Shown piece by piece: positions 36,872 to 45,146 of a DNA stretch of 64,000 nt. The notes under the pieces were generated by a model, which saw only the letters and a list, made by a program, of their open reading frames with translations, was not told the origin of the DNA and made no database searches. The position numbers and the translations under genes were made by a program. Position 1 is the first letter of the stretch. Each line of letters opens with the position of its first letter. The DNA comes from Phytohabitans flavus. GTDB lineage: Bacteria > Actinomycetota > Actinomycetes > Mycobacteriales > Micromonosporaceae. The DNA lies in contig NZ_AP022870.1 in the NCBI RefSeq assembly GCF_011764545.1, positions 2,402,001 to 2,466,000 of the forward strand. The letters run 5' to 3'.

Positions 36872-37414
36872 TCAGGTGATGTGCGGGCTGCGGCGCTCGA
36901 GGAGCACGACGTCGCGCCACCGCCCGCCGTGCATGGCGTGCCGGGCGATCCGCTCGCGGACGCCGACGACACGGAAGCCGGCCCGCTGGTGCATGGCCAG
37001 ACTTGCGGCGTTCTCCGGGAAGATCCCGGACTGGATGGTCCAGATGCCGGCCGCCTCGGTGGAGGCGATCAGGGCATCGAGCAAGGCACGGCCGACACCT
37101 TGGCGCTGGGCGGCCGGGTCGACGTAGACGGAGTGCTCGACCACGCCCGCGTACACGTTTCGGCTGGAGACGGCGGAGACCGCGACCCAGCCGAGCACGG
37201 TGTCCCGGTCGTCGGCCGCGACGTACCGGTGGTCGGGCAGCCGCCCCGCGTCGAACGCGGCCCACGAGGGCGCCGCCGGCTCGAAGCTGGCGTGGCCGGA
37301 GTCGATGCCGGCCTGGTAGATGCGCAGCACCGCGGCGGCGTCCGCGTCGCACATGGGCCGGATCCTCATCCGCACCTTCCCGCCGGTGGTCCGGGGCTCG
37401 ATCTGATTAGACAT
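36872..37414 (-). CDS. arsN: GNAT acetyltransferase, ArsN-like (phosphinothricin/arsinothricin type)
   Basis: A 180-residue acetyltransferase with the phosphinothricin-acetyltransferase features ADAAAVLRIYQAGIDSGHASFE, AGVVEHSVYVDPAAQRQGVGRALLDAL (acetyl-CoA loop QRQGVG) and GIFPENAASLAMHQRAGF. Members within ars operons (ArsN) detoxify arsinothricin by N-acetylation. Its place at the head of an operon with the flavoprotein, divergent from an ArsR repressor, supports this. The start is ATG 37414. Confidence 0.82.
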   Translation of the reverse strand: MSNQIEPRTTGGKVRMRIRPMCDADAAAVLRIYQAGIDSGHASFEPAAPSWAAFDAGRLPDHRYVAADDRDTVLGWVAVSAVSSRNVYAGVVEHSVYVDPAAQRQGVGRALLDALIASTEAAGIWTIQSGIFPENAASLAMHQRAGFRVVGVRERIARHAMHGGRWRDVVLLERRSPHIT

Positions 37415-37418
37415 CCCT

Positions 37419-37443
37419 CGAAACAGCGTTGCACCCTGTTTCG
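37419..37443. promoter_or_regulatory. ArsR operator between divergent arsN-like and arsR genes
   Basis: CGAAACAG at 37419-37426 and CTGTTTCG at 37436-37443 are perfect 8-bp inverted repeats with a nine-base spacer, in the 49-bp gap between two divergent start codons. Spacing and location suit an ArsR-family dimer covering both promoters. Confidence 0.7.
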
Positions 37444-37463
37444 GGATCTGTCAACCTAGACGC

Positions 37464-37822
37464 ATGTCTAAACAGGCTGGTCTCGCGCTTGCCGACGTCT
37501 CTGCCGGGGAGGCATGCTGCCAGCCGATCAGCGAGCAGCGGGTGTCCGCCGAGACGGCCGCGGCACTCGCGCCGGCGTTCAAGGCGCTCGGCGACCCGGT
37601 CCGGCTCCAACTCATGTCGATGATCGCCTCAGCCCCTGACGGCGAGATCTGCGTCTGCGAGCTGACGCCGGCGTTCACGCTGAGCGGTCCGACGATCTCC
37701 CACCACCTCAAGACCCTCCGTGACGCCGGCCTTGTCGACGCGGAGCGGCGCGGCACCTGGGTCTACTACCGCCCCGGCCCGCGCTCATCCGCCAGCTCGC
37801 CGCCCTGCTCGCCGCGGCCTGA
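37464..37822 (+). CDS. arsR: ArsR family arsenic-responsive repressor, apparent frameshift
   Basis: About 119 residues with one base restored. The winged helix FKALGDPVRLQLMSMIASAPDG is followed by the As(III)-sensing motif ICVCELT, recalling ELCVCDL of classical ArsR, and the recognition helix SGPTISHHLKTLRDAGLV. The frame breaks at the C run 37778-37780; adding one base gives a C-terminus ALIRQLAALLAAA ending at 37822. An additional Cys pair near the N-terminus (ACCQP) is unusual. It is divergent from the arsN-like gene. Confidence 0.87.
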
Positions 37823-37959
37823 CGGCTCCCGGCGCAGCTGCGGGCGGGCCCACCCAGGGCGCCGGCACGCCGCACGGGAGAGTCGGTCGCCGTGACCGCG
37901 CCGCGCGGGAAAGTCGGTTGCCCGCAGCGAGCCGGACCGGAGAAGCTGCCGGCGTGCGG

Positions 37960-38859
37960 ATGCATGCCGATCAACTGACCATCTCTCCGGAGACCGTACG
38001 TGAGCTGGTCGAAGACCAGTTTCCGCAGTGGCGCGACCAGCCGGTGAGCGAGGTCGCCTCGGCCGGGACGGTCAACGCGATCTTCCGGATCGGCGACCGC
38101 CTGGCGGCCCGGTTTCCCCTCGAACCCGGCGACATCGAGGTCAACCGGCGCTGGCTCGCCGCCGAGGCGGAGGCCGCGGCCGAGCTGGCCGGCCGCACAA
38201 GCTTCCCGACGCCCGAGCCGGTCGCGCTCGGCGAGCCCGGGCGCGGGTACCCGCTGCCCTGGTCGGTGCAGACCTGGCTGCCGGGGACGGTAGCGACCGA
38301 CGACGACCCGGGGGAGTCGGCGGGGTTCGCGCGCGACCTGGCCGTGTTCATCGGCGAGGTGCGGGCGATCGACACCCGCGGCCGTACGTTCGACGGGCGT
38401 GGCCGGGGCGGCGAGCTGACCGCGCACGAGGAGTGGGTGCAGACCTGCCTCCAGCGCAGCGAAGGGCTCCTCGACGTGCCGCGCCTGCGGCGTACCTGGT
38501 CGGTCCTGCGCACCCTGCCGCGCGGCGACGCACCGGACCTGATGACCCACGGCGACCTCATCTCCGGCAACGTGCTGGTCGCCGGTGGCCGCCTGGCCGG
38601 CGTGCTCGACGTGGGCGGCTTCGGGCCGGCCGACCCCGCGCTCGACCTGGTGGCCGCGTGGCACCTGCTGGAGCCCGGGCCGCGCCGGGTGCTCCGCGCC
38701 GAGCTCGGCTCCAGCGACGTGGAGTGGGAGCGCGGCAAAGCATGGGCGTTCGTGCAGGCGATTGGGACCGTCTGGTACTACCGCGAGAGCAACCCCACCA
38801 TGAGCGACATGGGCCGCCGCACGCTCGCCCGCATCCTCGCCGACGACCCACCCCACTAG
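37960..38859 (+). CDS. APH family phosphotransferase
   Basis: A 299-residue kinase of the aminoglycoside/choline phosphotransferase fold. The catalytic loop THGDLISGNVLV near residue 190 supplies the Asp and Asn, and GVLDVGGFGPADPALDLVAAW holds the metal-binding Asp. The N-lobe has AGTVNAIFRIGDRLAARFP. The substrate may be an aminoglycoside, macrolide or another hydroxyl compound; context does not decide. The start is ATG 37960 or GTG 37954. The preceding 37823-37959 is non-coding. Confidence 0.88.
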   Translation: MHADQLTISPETVRELVEDQFPQWRDQPVSEVASAGTVNAIFRIGDRLAARFPLEPGDIEVNRRWLAAEAEAAAELAGRTSFPTPEPVALGEPGRGYPLPWSVQTWLPGTVATDDDPGESAGFARDLAVFIGEVRAIDTRGRTFDGRGRGGELTAHEEWVQTCLQRSEGLLDVPRLRRTWSVLRTLPRGDAPDLMTHGDLISGNVLVAGGRLAGVLDVGGFGPADPALDLVAAWHLLEPGPRRVLRAELGSSDVEWERGKAWAFVQAIGTVWYYRESNPTMSDMGRRTLARILADDPPH

Positions 38860-38891
38860 AGACGACGCTCCGGCCGGCGCCGCTGAGAGTT

Positions 38892-38929
38892 AACAGGCAA
38901 CTATTGCGACCGCAATGCACCTGCCTGTT
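38892..38929. repeat. Nested hairpin between convergent genes
   Basis: AACAGGCA (38892-38899) pairs with TGCCTGTT (38922-38929), and inside it ATTGCG (38903-38908) pairs with CGCAAT (38911-38916). The nested design resembles the interior hairpins of the repeat elements, although the left-end consensus is missing upstream. Confidence 0.7.
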
Positions 38930-38972
38930 CGAGGTTGTTCGGCGTCAGTGAGCCATTGAGCCTGGACGAGAC

Positions 38973-39000
38973 AGCCCGCCGGCCGTAAGGCCGGCGGGCT
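38973..39000. terminator. Strong 12-bp hairpin, probable bidirectional terminator
   Basis: AGCCCGCCGGCC at 38973-38984 and its exact complement at 38989-39000 enclose a GTAA loop. It sits between the convergent phosphotransferase and quinone oxidoreductase genes and abuts the repeat end at 39001. No T-run follows, as is common for actinomycete terminators. Confidence 0.8.
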
Positions 39001-39082
39001 GGGGTTGTGAACCGCGAAGGGCGAGGCCGCGGGAGCAGCGGTCCGGACCACCGCGGACATCGCGGTAGCTCAATCTCTGTTG
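39001..39082. repeat. Solitary right end of the inverted-repeat element, copy 4
   Basis: The right-end consensus is nearly intact (GAGGCCGCGGGAGCAGCGG, then GGTCCGGACC, then GCGGTAGCTCAATCTCTG). It stops ten bases before the stop codon of the gene at 39083. No left-end consensus is present on the other side within the 141 bp back to 38860; instead there are the nested hairpin at 38892 and the 12-bp stem at 38973. Confidence 0.85.
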
Positions 39083-40053
39083 TCAGTGGGTCAGGACCAG
39101 CCGGCCGGACACCCCGCCGGCGTCCATCCGGGCGTGCGCGTCCGCGGCGTTTTCGAGCGGGTATGTCTCCACGCCGAGCTTGATCGAGCCCTCGGCGATC
39201 GCGGCCAGCGCCTCGGCGGCGGCGGGTGCCGCGGCGGCCGGGGTCTGGACGAGGAACTGGCCGACGGCGAAGCCGACGATGCCGCGGTTGGTGAACCACA
39301 GCTCGTTCGTGTCGACGGAGTGGCCGCTGCTGTCCGCGCTCCCCACCGCGACCAGCCGCCCCATGGCGGCCAGGAGCCGCAGCGCCGTGCCGCGCAGTTC
39401 GCCGCCCACCGGGTCGACCACGATGTCGAACTCCTCGCCCTCCAGCGCCTCCAGGAGCTGCCCGGAGAGCACGACCCGGTCGAAGCCGAGCCCCTCGGCC
39501 TCGGCGACCCGATCGGCCGAGCGCACGGTGCCGACCACCTCGCGCGCGCCCAGGCGCCGGGCGATGGGCGGGAAGACCGACGCGAGCGCGCCGGTGGCGC
39601 CGAGGACGAGCACTTTCGCCGCCGGCGGGACGGTGACGGCGCGGGTCAGCGCGAGCTGTGCGGTGGTCGCGTTGGGCAGCGCGGCGACGGCCTGCGCGGG
39701 GTCGACGCCATCGGGGAGCGGGAAGGTCACCTCGGCGGGGGCGACCATCACCTCGGCGTAGCCGCCGCCGGTCGCGATCGACAGCGTCGACACCCGGTCG
39801 CCCACCTTGAGCGACGTGACACCTTCGCCGACGGCCCGGATCGTGCCCGCCGTCTCGATGCCCGGCGTGTACGGCGGCTGCATCGGCAGGTCGTAGTCCG
39901 CGAAAGCGCCGCGGCGGATCAGCACGTCGATGAGGCCGACGGCGGCGTGCGTCACGTCGATGGCGACCTCACCCGGCCCGGGGTGGGCACCGGCAGGTCT
40001 ACGAGTTCGAGGACCTCTGGACCTCCGTACCGCTTGACCAGAATCGCTTTCAC
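39083..40053 (-). CDS. Zinc-free quinone oxidoreductase-like MDR enzyme, apparent frameshift
   Basis: About 323 residues with one base restored, the usual length. The N-terminus KAILVKRYGGPEVLELVDLP, the substrate-domain AVGLIDVLIRRG, and the NADPH motif VLVLGATGALASV near residue 145 match NADPH:quinone reductases of the MDR superfamily. The frame breaks at the C run 39977-39979. GTG 40053 has AAGGAG six bases upstream. It lies downstream of the MmyB-type regulator on the same strand, which probably controls it. Confidence 0.88.
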
Positions 40054-40137
40054 GGTCTTCTCCTTGCGACGGGTTCATGAGCGCGGGCATGGCGGAGCGG
40101 CCCGGCTGGGATTCCGGGCTGATGTGCTGGGGGCGCC

Positions 40138-41013
40138 TCAGGCGTCGAGGGTCGCCTTGTACGGCGGGGAAGGCTCGGTCGCGTCCCAGGCGCCGAGTAA
40201 CCGCAGCGCGTCCGCCGATGGCGAGCCCCGGTCAGCGTGGAAGATCACCAGCGTCTGATCCGGGTCCTCGGTGGGCTGGAACGTTTCGTAGTTCAGGCTC
40301 AGCGCACCCACGACCGGGTGGACGAACCGCTTCATGCCCTTCGAATGCCGCAGGACGGCGTGCTCACACCACGTGCGGCGGAACATGTCGCTGTGCAGCG
40401 AGAGCTCACCGATCAGCTCCGTGAACTCGCGGTCGTGGGGGTGGGATCCCGCGTACAGCCGCAGCGTGGCGACGACGTCGCGGGCGACCTTTGGCCAGTC
40501 CGCGTACAGGTCTCGCGCCGCCGGGTCGAGAAGGATGAAACGGGCCATGTTGCGGTCTCGGGGCGGACGCTTGCTGAAGTCGGCGTACAGCGCGCGAAAC
40601 AGGTCGTTGAACGCCAGTACGTCCATCCGCCGGCCCTGCACCATCGCGGGGACCCGGTCGAGCGTGTCGAGCACGCTCAGCAGCCCTCGGCTGACGCGTT
40701 GCCTCGGCAGCGGGGCCGGGCGCGGCGGCCGCGCGGTCTCGGCCGCGACGAGGTCGAAGAGGTGCGTCCGTTCGACCTCGTCGAGCTGGAGCGCACGGGC
40801 CAGGGCCTCCCAGACGACGTGCGAGACCCCGCGGGTCCGCCCTCGCTCGAGGCGGATGTAGTAGTCCACGCTGACGCCGGCCAGGAAGGCGACCTCTTCG
40901 CGGCGCAGGCCGGGCACGCGGCGCGGTGCGTCGGCCGGGAGTCCCAGCGAGTCCGGCGAGATCCGGGCGCGGCGGGCGCGGAGAAACTCGCCCACGGCTC
41001 CGTTCTGGTGCAT
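40138..41013 (-). CDS. MmyB-type XRE family transcriptional regulator
   Basis: A 291-residue protein with the same architecture as the regulator at 10480-11346: an XRE helix-turn-helix (RVPGLRREEVAFLAGVSVDYYIRLERG) and an MmyB domain (FNDLFRALYADFS, HPHDREFTELIGELS, DPDQTLVIFHADRG). It reads into the quinone oxidoreductase gene 84 bp downstream, a pairing of MmyB regulator with NADPH oxidoreductase that the window shows twice. Confidence 0.92.
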   Translation of the reverse strand: MHQNGAVGEFLRARRARISPDSLGLPADAPRRVPGLRREEVAFLAGVSVDYYIRLERGRTRGVSHVVWEALARALQLDEVERTHLFDLVAAETARPPRPAPLPRQRVSRGLLSVLDTLDRVPAMVQGRRMDVLAFNDLFRALYADFSKRPPRDRNMARFILLDPAARDLYADWPKVARDVVATLRLYAGSHPHDREFTELIGELSLHSDMFRRTWCEHAVLRHSKGMKRFVHPVVGALSLNYETFQPTEDPDQTLVIFHADRGSPSADALRLLGAWDATEPSPPYKATLDA

Positions 41014-41203
41014 GCGTCCAGGCTAGCCACGCGCCTTGCCCACCGGAGGTGCCTGACAGGTACTGCTGGTACCCTCACGCGTCACGACGTTTCACCGGGC
41101 GGGGCGCGGTGAATACGGCAGGCGGGACTGCTGTTCCAGGGCCCTGCGGGAGGTGGACGGATGAGCATGCGGAAACGGTTCGACGCGCCTGCCCGCCGCT
41201 GAG

Positions 41204-41677
41204 ATGGACTGGGCCGGATGGGCCTTGTTCGGGGTGGTGGCCACCACCTCCCTCACCGCGGTCCTGATCGCGGCGCAACTGGCCGGCCTCACCCGGCTCG
41301 ACTTCGCCCTGGCGCTCGGCACGCTCGTCACCGGCGATCCGGACAAGGCCCGGGTCGCCGGGTTCTTCCTCCACCTCGCCGCGGGCCAGGGCTTCGCGCT
41401 CGGCTACGCGACAACGTTCGTACTGCTGGACCGCGCGACCTGGTGGCTGGGGATGTCGCTGGGGGCCATACACGTAGCCGTCGTGCTGACGGTGGTCCTG
41501 CCGCTGCTTCCGGGCGTGCACCCGCGCATGGCCTCGCTCCGAGCGGGTCGGGCCAGCACGACCGTGCTGGAGCCGCCTGGCCTGCTCGCCCTCAACTACG
41601 GCGCCCAGACTCCCGCGGTCGCGGCCGTCGCCCATCTCGTCTACGGAGGGGCACTGGGGCTGCTCCTGCGGGCCTGA
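41204..41677 (+). CDS. Membrane protein of unknown function
   Basis: A 157-residue protein with four hydrophobic segments (starting WALFGVVATTSLTAVLIAAQLAG) and a glycine- and alanine-rich C-terminal helix. It is 13 bp upstream of the GH15 gene on the same strand, so the two are probably cotranscribed. Small four-helix proteins of this type (DUF6789-like) are of unknown function. Confidence 0.65.
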   Translation: MDWAGWALFGVVATTSLTAVLIAAQLAGLTRLDFALALGTLVTGDPDKARVAGFFLHLAAGQGFALGYATTFVLLDRATWWLGMSLGAIHVAVVLTVVLPLLPGVHPRMASLRAGRASTTVLEPPGLLALNYGAQTPAVAAVAHLVYGGALGLLLRA

Positions 41678-41690
41678 GGAAGGGGCATCC

Positions 41691-43481
41691 GTGACCGGTA
41701 CGCAGCCGCCGATCGCCGACTACGGGCTGGTCGGCGACACCCGTACCGCCGCGCTGGTGTCCAGTACCGGCGCGATCGACTGGTTCTGCGTGCCCCGCTT
41801 CGACGGCGAACCGCTCTTCGGCCGGCTTGTCGGCGGAGCCCCGGCGGGAACGTTCCGGCTCGGTCCGGTCGGCCCCGCTCCGGTCGCCGAGCGCCGCTAC
41901 AACCCGCACACGGCCACCCTGGTGACGACGTGGCAGGTGGGGGAGGCCCGTCTCACCCTGACCGAGGGGATGGTGGCCGATGTCGCGGGGCGGCTGCTGC
42001 CCACGACGCTGCTTGTGCGGCGCCTGTCGGCGCAGGGTACGGCGGTCGACGCCGCGGTCGAGTTCGATCCCCGCCACGGCGAACGGCACCGCCGCCCCGG
42101 GTCCGCGACCGCCGAGAGGCGGTGGTGTGCGAATGGGGTTCGCTCGCGATGTCCCTGGCCTGCGGTCCGCGGCTTAGCGTCGTGCCGGGCGAGCCCACCA
42201 CGGTCACGATCTCGCCCGGAACGCCGGTCACCTTCGTGCTGGCCGTGGCGCAGCGGGAGCCCCTCGTCCACGTCGACCCGGCCGCGGCCTGGGACCTGCT
42301 GGCGGGGGACGAGGCCGGCTGGCGCGCCTGGGCGGCCGAGATCGACGAGTCGCTTCCCTTCCGCGACGCCGTGGTCCGCAGCCTGCTGACGCTCCGGCTG
42401 CTGACCTACTCACCCTCGAACGCCCCGGTCGCCGCGCCGACCACCTCGCTGCCCGAGGACCCGGGCGGGGTACGAAACTGGGACTACCGCTACGTCTGGC
42501 CCGCGACGCCAGCATCGGTGTCGCGGCGTTCCTCGGTGCCGGCAAGGCCCAGGAGGCCCGTGGTTTCCTCGGTTGGCTCCTGTACGCCAGCCGCCTCCAG
42601 CGCCCCCGCCTGCCCTCGCTGCTCACCCTCAACGGCCGCCACGTACCGCGCGAACGCGAACGAGTCGACTGGCCCGGGTACGCCGGCAGCGTCCCGGTGC
42701 GGTTCGGCAACGGCGCGGCCGACCAGCACCAGCTCGACGGGTACGGCTGGGTGATCGACGCGGCCTGGGTGCTGGTGCAGGCCGGGCGGCGCCTGTACGG
42801 CGAGACGTGGCGGACCATGCGCGCCTTCGCCGACCTCGTCGCCCAGCGCTGGTCCGAGCCCGACGCCGGAATCTGGGAGATCCGCGGCGGGCCGGCCCAG
42901 CTCGTGCACTCCAAGCTCATGGCCTGGCTCGCGCTCGACCGCGCCCTGCAAATCGCCGACACCCACCGCGTCCGGCCCGCGCAGCGCACGCGGTGGACCG
43001 TCGCCCGGGACGCGATCGCCGCCGAGGTCCGGGAACGCGGCTTCGACCCGGCCAAGGCCAGTTACACCCGCGACTACGGCTCCACCGAACTCGACGCGGC
43101 GCTGCTGCTCCTGCCGGTCATCGGCCTCGACGATCCCGACTCCCCACGGGTCCACGGCACCATCGCGGCCATACGGGACGAGCTGTCCGCCGGCGGCCCG
43201 CTGCTGTTCCGCTACCCACCCGGCCGCGACGGCCTGCCAGGCCCGAGGGCGCCTTCCTGCCGTGCTCCTTCTGGCTGGTACAGGCCCTCGCCGGCACCGG
43301 ACGGCTGGACGAGGCGGTGGCGATGTTCCAGGAGCTGCTCGACCGCGCCAGCCCACTCGGCCTCTACGCCGAGGAGATGGACCCGGCCACGGGCCTGCAC
43401 CTCGGCAACTACCCGCAGACCCTCACCCACGCCGCCCTCATCCAGGCCGCCCTAGCGATCCGCGAGGCCGGCGCAGGCTAG
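41691..43481 (+). CDS. Glycoside hydrolase family 15 protein, three apparent frameshifts
   Basis: About 597 residues once three bases are restored, the normal size of bacterial GH15 glucoamylase/trehalase-like enzymes. The N-terminal beta domain starts [20 protein letters not shown], with [10 protein letters not shown]; the catalytic (alpha/alpha)6 barrel starts at [13 protein letters not shown] and carries YGWVIDAAW and, near the end, [12 protein letters not shown]. Breaks lie at C runs 42095-42098, 42500-42502 and 43242-43244; each needs one extra base. Members hydrolyse alpha-glucosidic bonds, including trehalose. Cytosolic: no signal peptide. Confidence 0.87.
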
Positions 43482-43563
43482 GCTGCCGGCGGCAGGCTGG
43501 CCCGGGGGTACCAGTCTCGCCCCGGTCTGCCGGCCGCCCGGAAGATCAGCCACAGTCGGAGGC

Positions 43564-44467
43564 GTGACGAACCGGAAGGTGCTCTTCGGGCTCGGGCTGC
43601 CGGCCGGGGTGGGCGAGGTGGAGGCGCTGCTGGCCCAGGCGGTCGCGGCGGACGCCGGCGGGCTCGACCTCGTAACGGTGTCGGACCACCCCTACCTCGC
43701 CGAGCGGCTCGACGCGTACGCGGCCGTCGGAATGGTCCTCGGGCGGACCGCGCAGCTCACCGTGGCGGTCAACGTGACCAACCTGCCCACCCGCCCCGCG
43801 CCGATGCTGGCCCGTACGATCACCAGCCTCTCCGCGCTCTCCGGCGGCCGGGTCGCGCTCGGCATCGGTGCGGGCGGGCTCTGGCCGGAGATCGTCCGGC
43901 TCGGGGTGCCCCCGCTCTCCCGGGCCAGGCCGTACGCGCGATGGAGGAGGCGATCGTCGTGGTGCGGGCGCTCTCCGGTGGCGGCGGTCCGGTCACGTAC
44001 GAGGGGGAGTTCTACCGGGTCGACGGGCTCGTACCGGCCCGGGTGCCGACCCCGCCGATCTGGACCGGCTCGGTCGCGCCGAAGTCACTCGCGGTCACCG
44101 GGCGCCGCGCCGACGGCTGGATCCCGGGCCACGCGGCCGACTGGCTCAGCCAGCGGTACGCCACCTCCCGCCCGATCATCGACGAAGCCGCCACCGCCGC
44201 GGGCCGCGACCCGGCGGAGGTGGCGACCATCTACAACCTGCCTGGCCGCATCACCGCGTCCCCACTGCGGGCGACCCGCGACGCCGGCGGCCGGTGGATC
44301 GGCGGCTCGGTGGAGCAGTGGGTGGCGGAGCTGACCGGTGCGGTACTCGCGCACGGCGCGGGGGCTTCATCCTCTTCCCGGTGCACGACGGCACCCCACT
44401 GGACACCACGCTCGGCCGTTGGGCGCGGGAGATCGCGCCGGCGGTACGGGAGGCAGTCACCGGGTGA
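43564..44467 (+). CDS. LLM-class flavin-dependent oxidoreductase, two apparent frameshifts
   Basis: About 301 residues after restoring two bases. TVSDHPYLAERLDAYAAVGMVLGRT and GRVALGIGAGGLWPEI are typical luciferase-like, F420- or FMN-dependent oxidoreductase motifs, with GRRADGWIPGHAADW in the second half and GGFILFPVHDGT at the end. The frame breaks at 43919-43921 (C run) and 44360-44364 (G run). The substrate is unknown. It is followed after 46 bp by the small protein at 44514. Confidence 0.87.
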
Positions 44468-44513
44468 AGGATCCTGACACAGGATGTCAGGTAGGTGCGC
44501 CTAGCGTGCCGGC

Positions 44514-44981
44514 ATGACGAACACCGACTTCGACTTCCTCACCGGCAGCTGGGACAGCCGCCAGCGCCGGCTCACCAAGGTTCTGGCCGGCAACGACGAG
44601 TGGTACGAGTTCGACGCCACGCTCGACTGCCAGGTGCTGCTGGACGGCAATGGCGTATTCGACGTGCTCCGCGCCCCGGAGCGGGACATCGAGGGGCTCA
44701 CCCTCCGGCTGTACAGCCCGGACGAGAAGGTCTGGCGCATCTGGTGGGCCGCCAAGTCCAGCGGCGGCCAGCTCGACGTGCCGGTGGTCGGGCGCTTCGA
44801 GGACGGGGTGGGCGTCTTCGAGTGCGACGACATCTGGGAGGGCACGCGGATCCGCGTCCGGTACCGCTGGTCCGATGTGAACACCCCGCATCCGCGCTGG
44901 GACCAGTCGTTCTCCACTGACGGCGGGCAGACGTGGGAGACCAACTGGGAGGCCACCTTCACCCGGCGCACCAGCGCCTGA
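44514..44981 (+). CDS. Lipocalin-like (DUF1579-type) protein
   Basis: A 155-residue protein starting FDFLTGSWDSRQRRLTKVL, then a series of beta strands with regular aromatic residues (WRIWWAAKSS, IRVRYRWSDV, ETNWEATFTRR). The opening motif and strand pattern resemble DUF1579-type calycin barrels, which bind small hydrophobic molecules. No signal peptide. Function unknown. Confidence 0.65.
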   Translation: MTNTDFDFLTGSWDSRQRRLTKVLAGNDEWYEFDATLDCQVLLDGNGVFDVLRAPERDIEGLTLRLYSPDEKVWRIWWAAKSSGGQLDVPVVGRFEDGVGVFECDDIWEGTRIRVRYRWSDVNTPHPRWDQSFSTDGGQTWETNWEATFTRRTSA

Positions 44982-45146
44982 CCGGTACCGAACACCAGGA
45001 CAACAGCGCAGGCTGGCGCGTTGCGCGGCGTCCGCGAGCACGCCAGCCTGACGTCCGCCAACCGCCCGGAGCTGGTCACTTGGCGTCCACCCACCGTCGA
45101 TAGCTTCCGGAAGCTGTATTCCGTTTCCCGGGGAGGGGTCGCCGAT

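Noticed and set aside
41092..41203. Attachment site or tRNA remnant in the gap before the membrane protein
   Set aside because: No cloverleaf, CCA end or direct repeat could be found.
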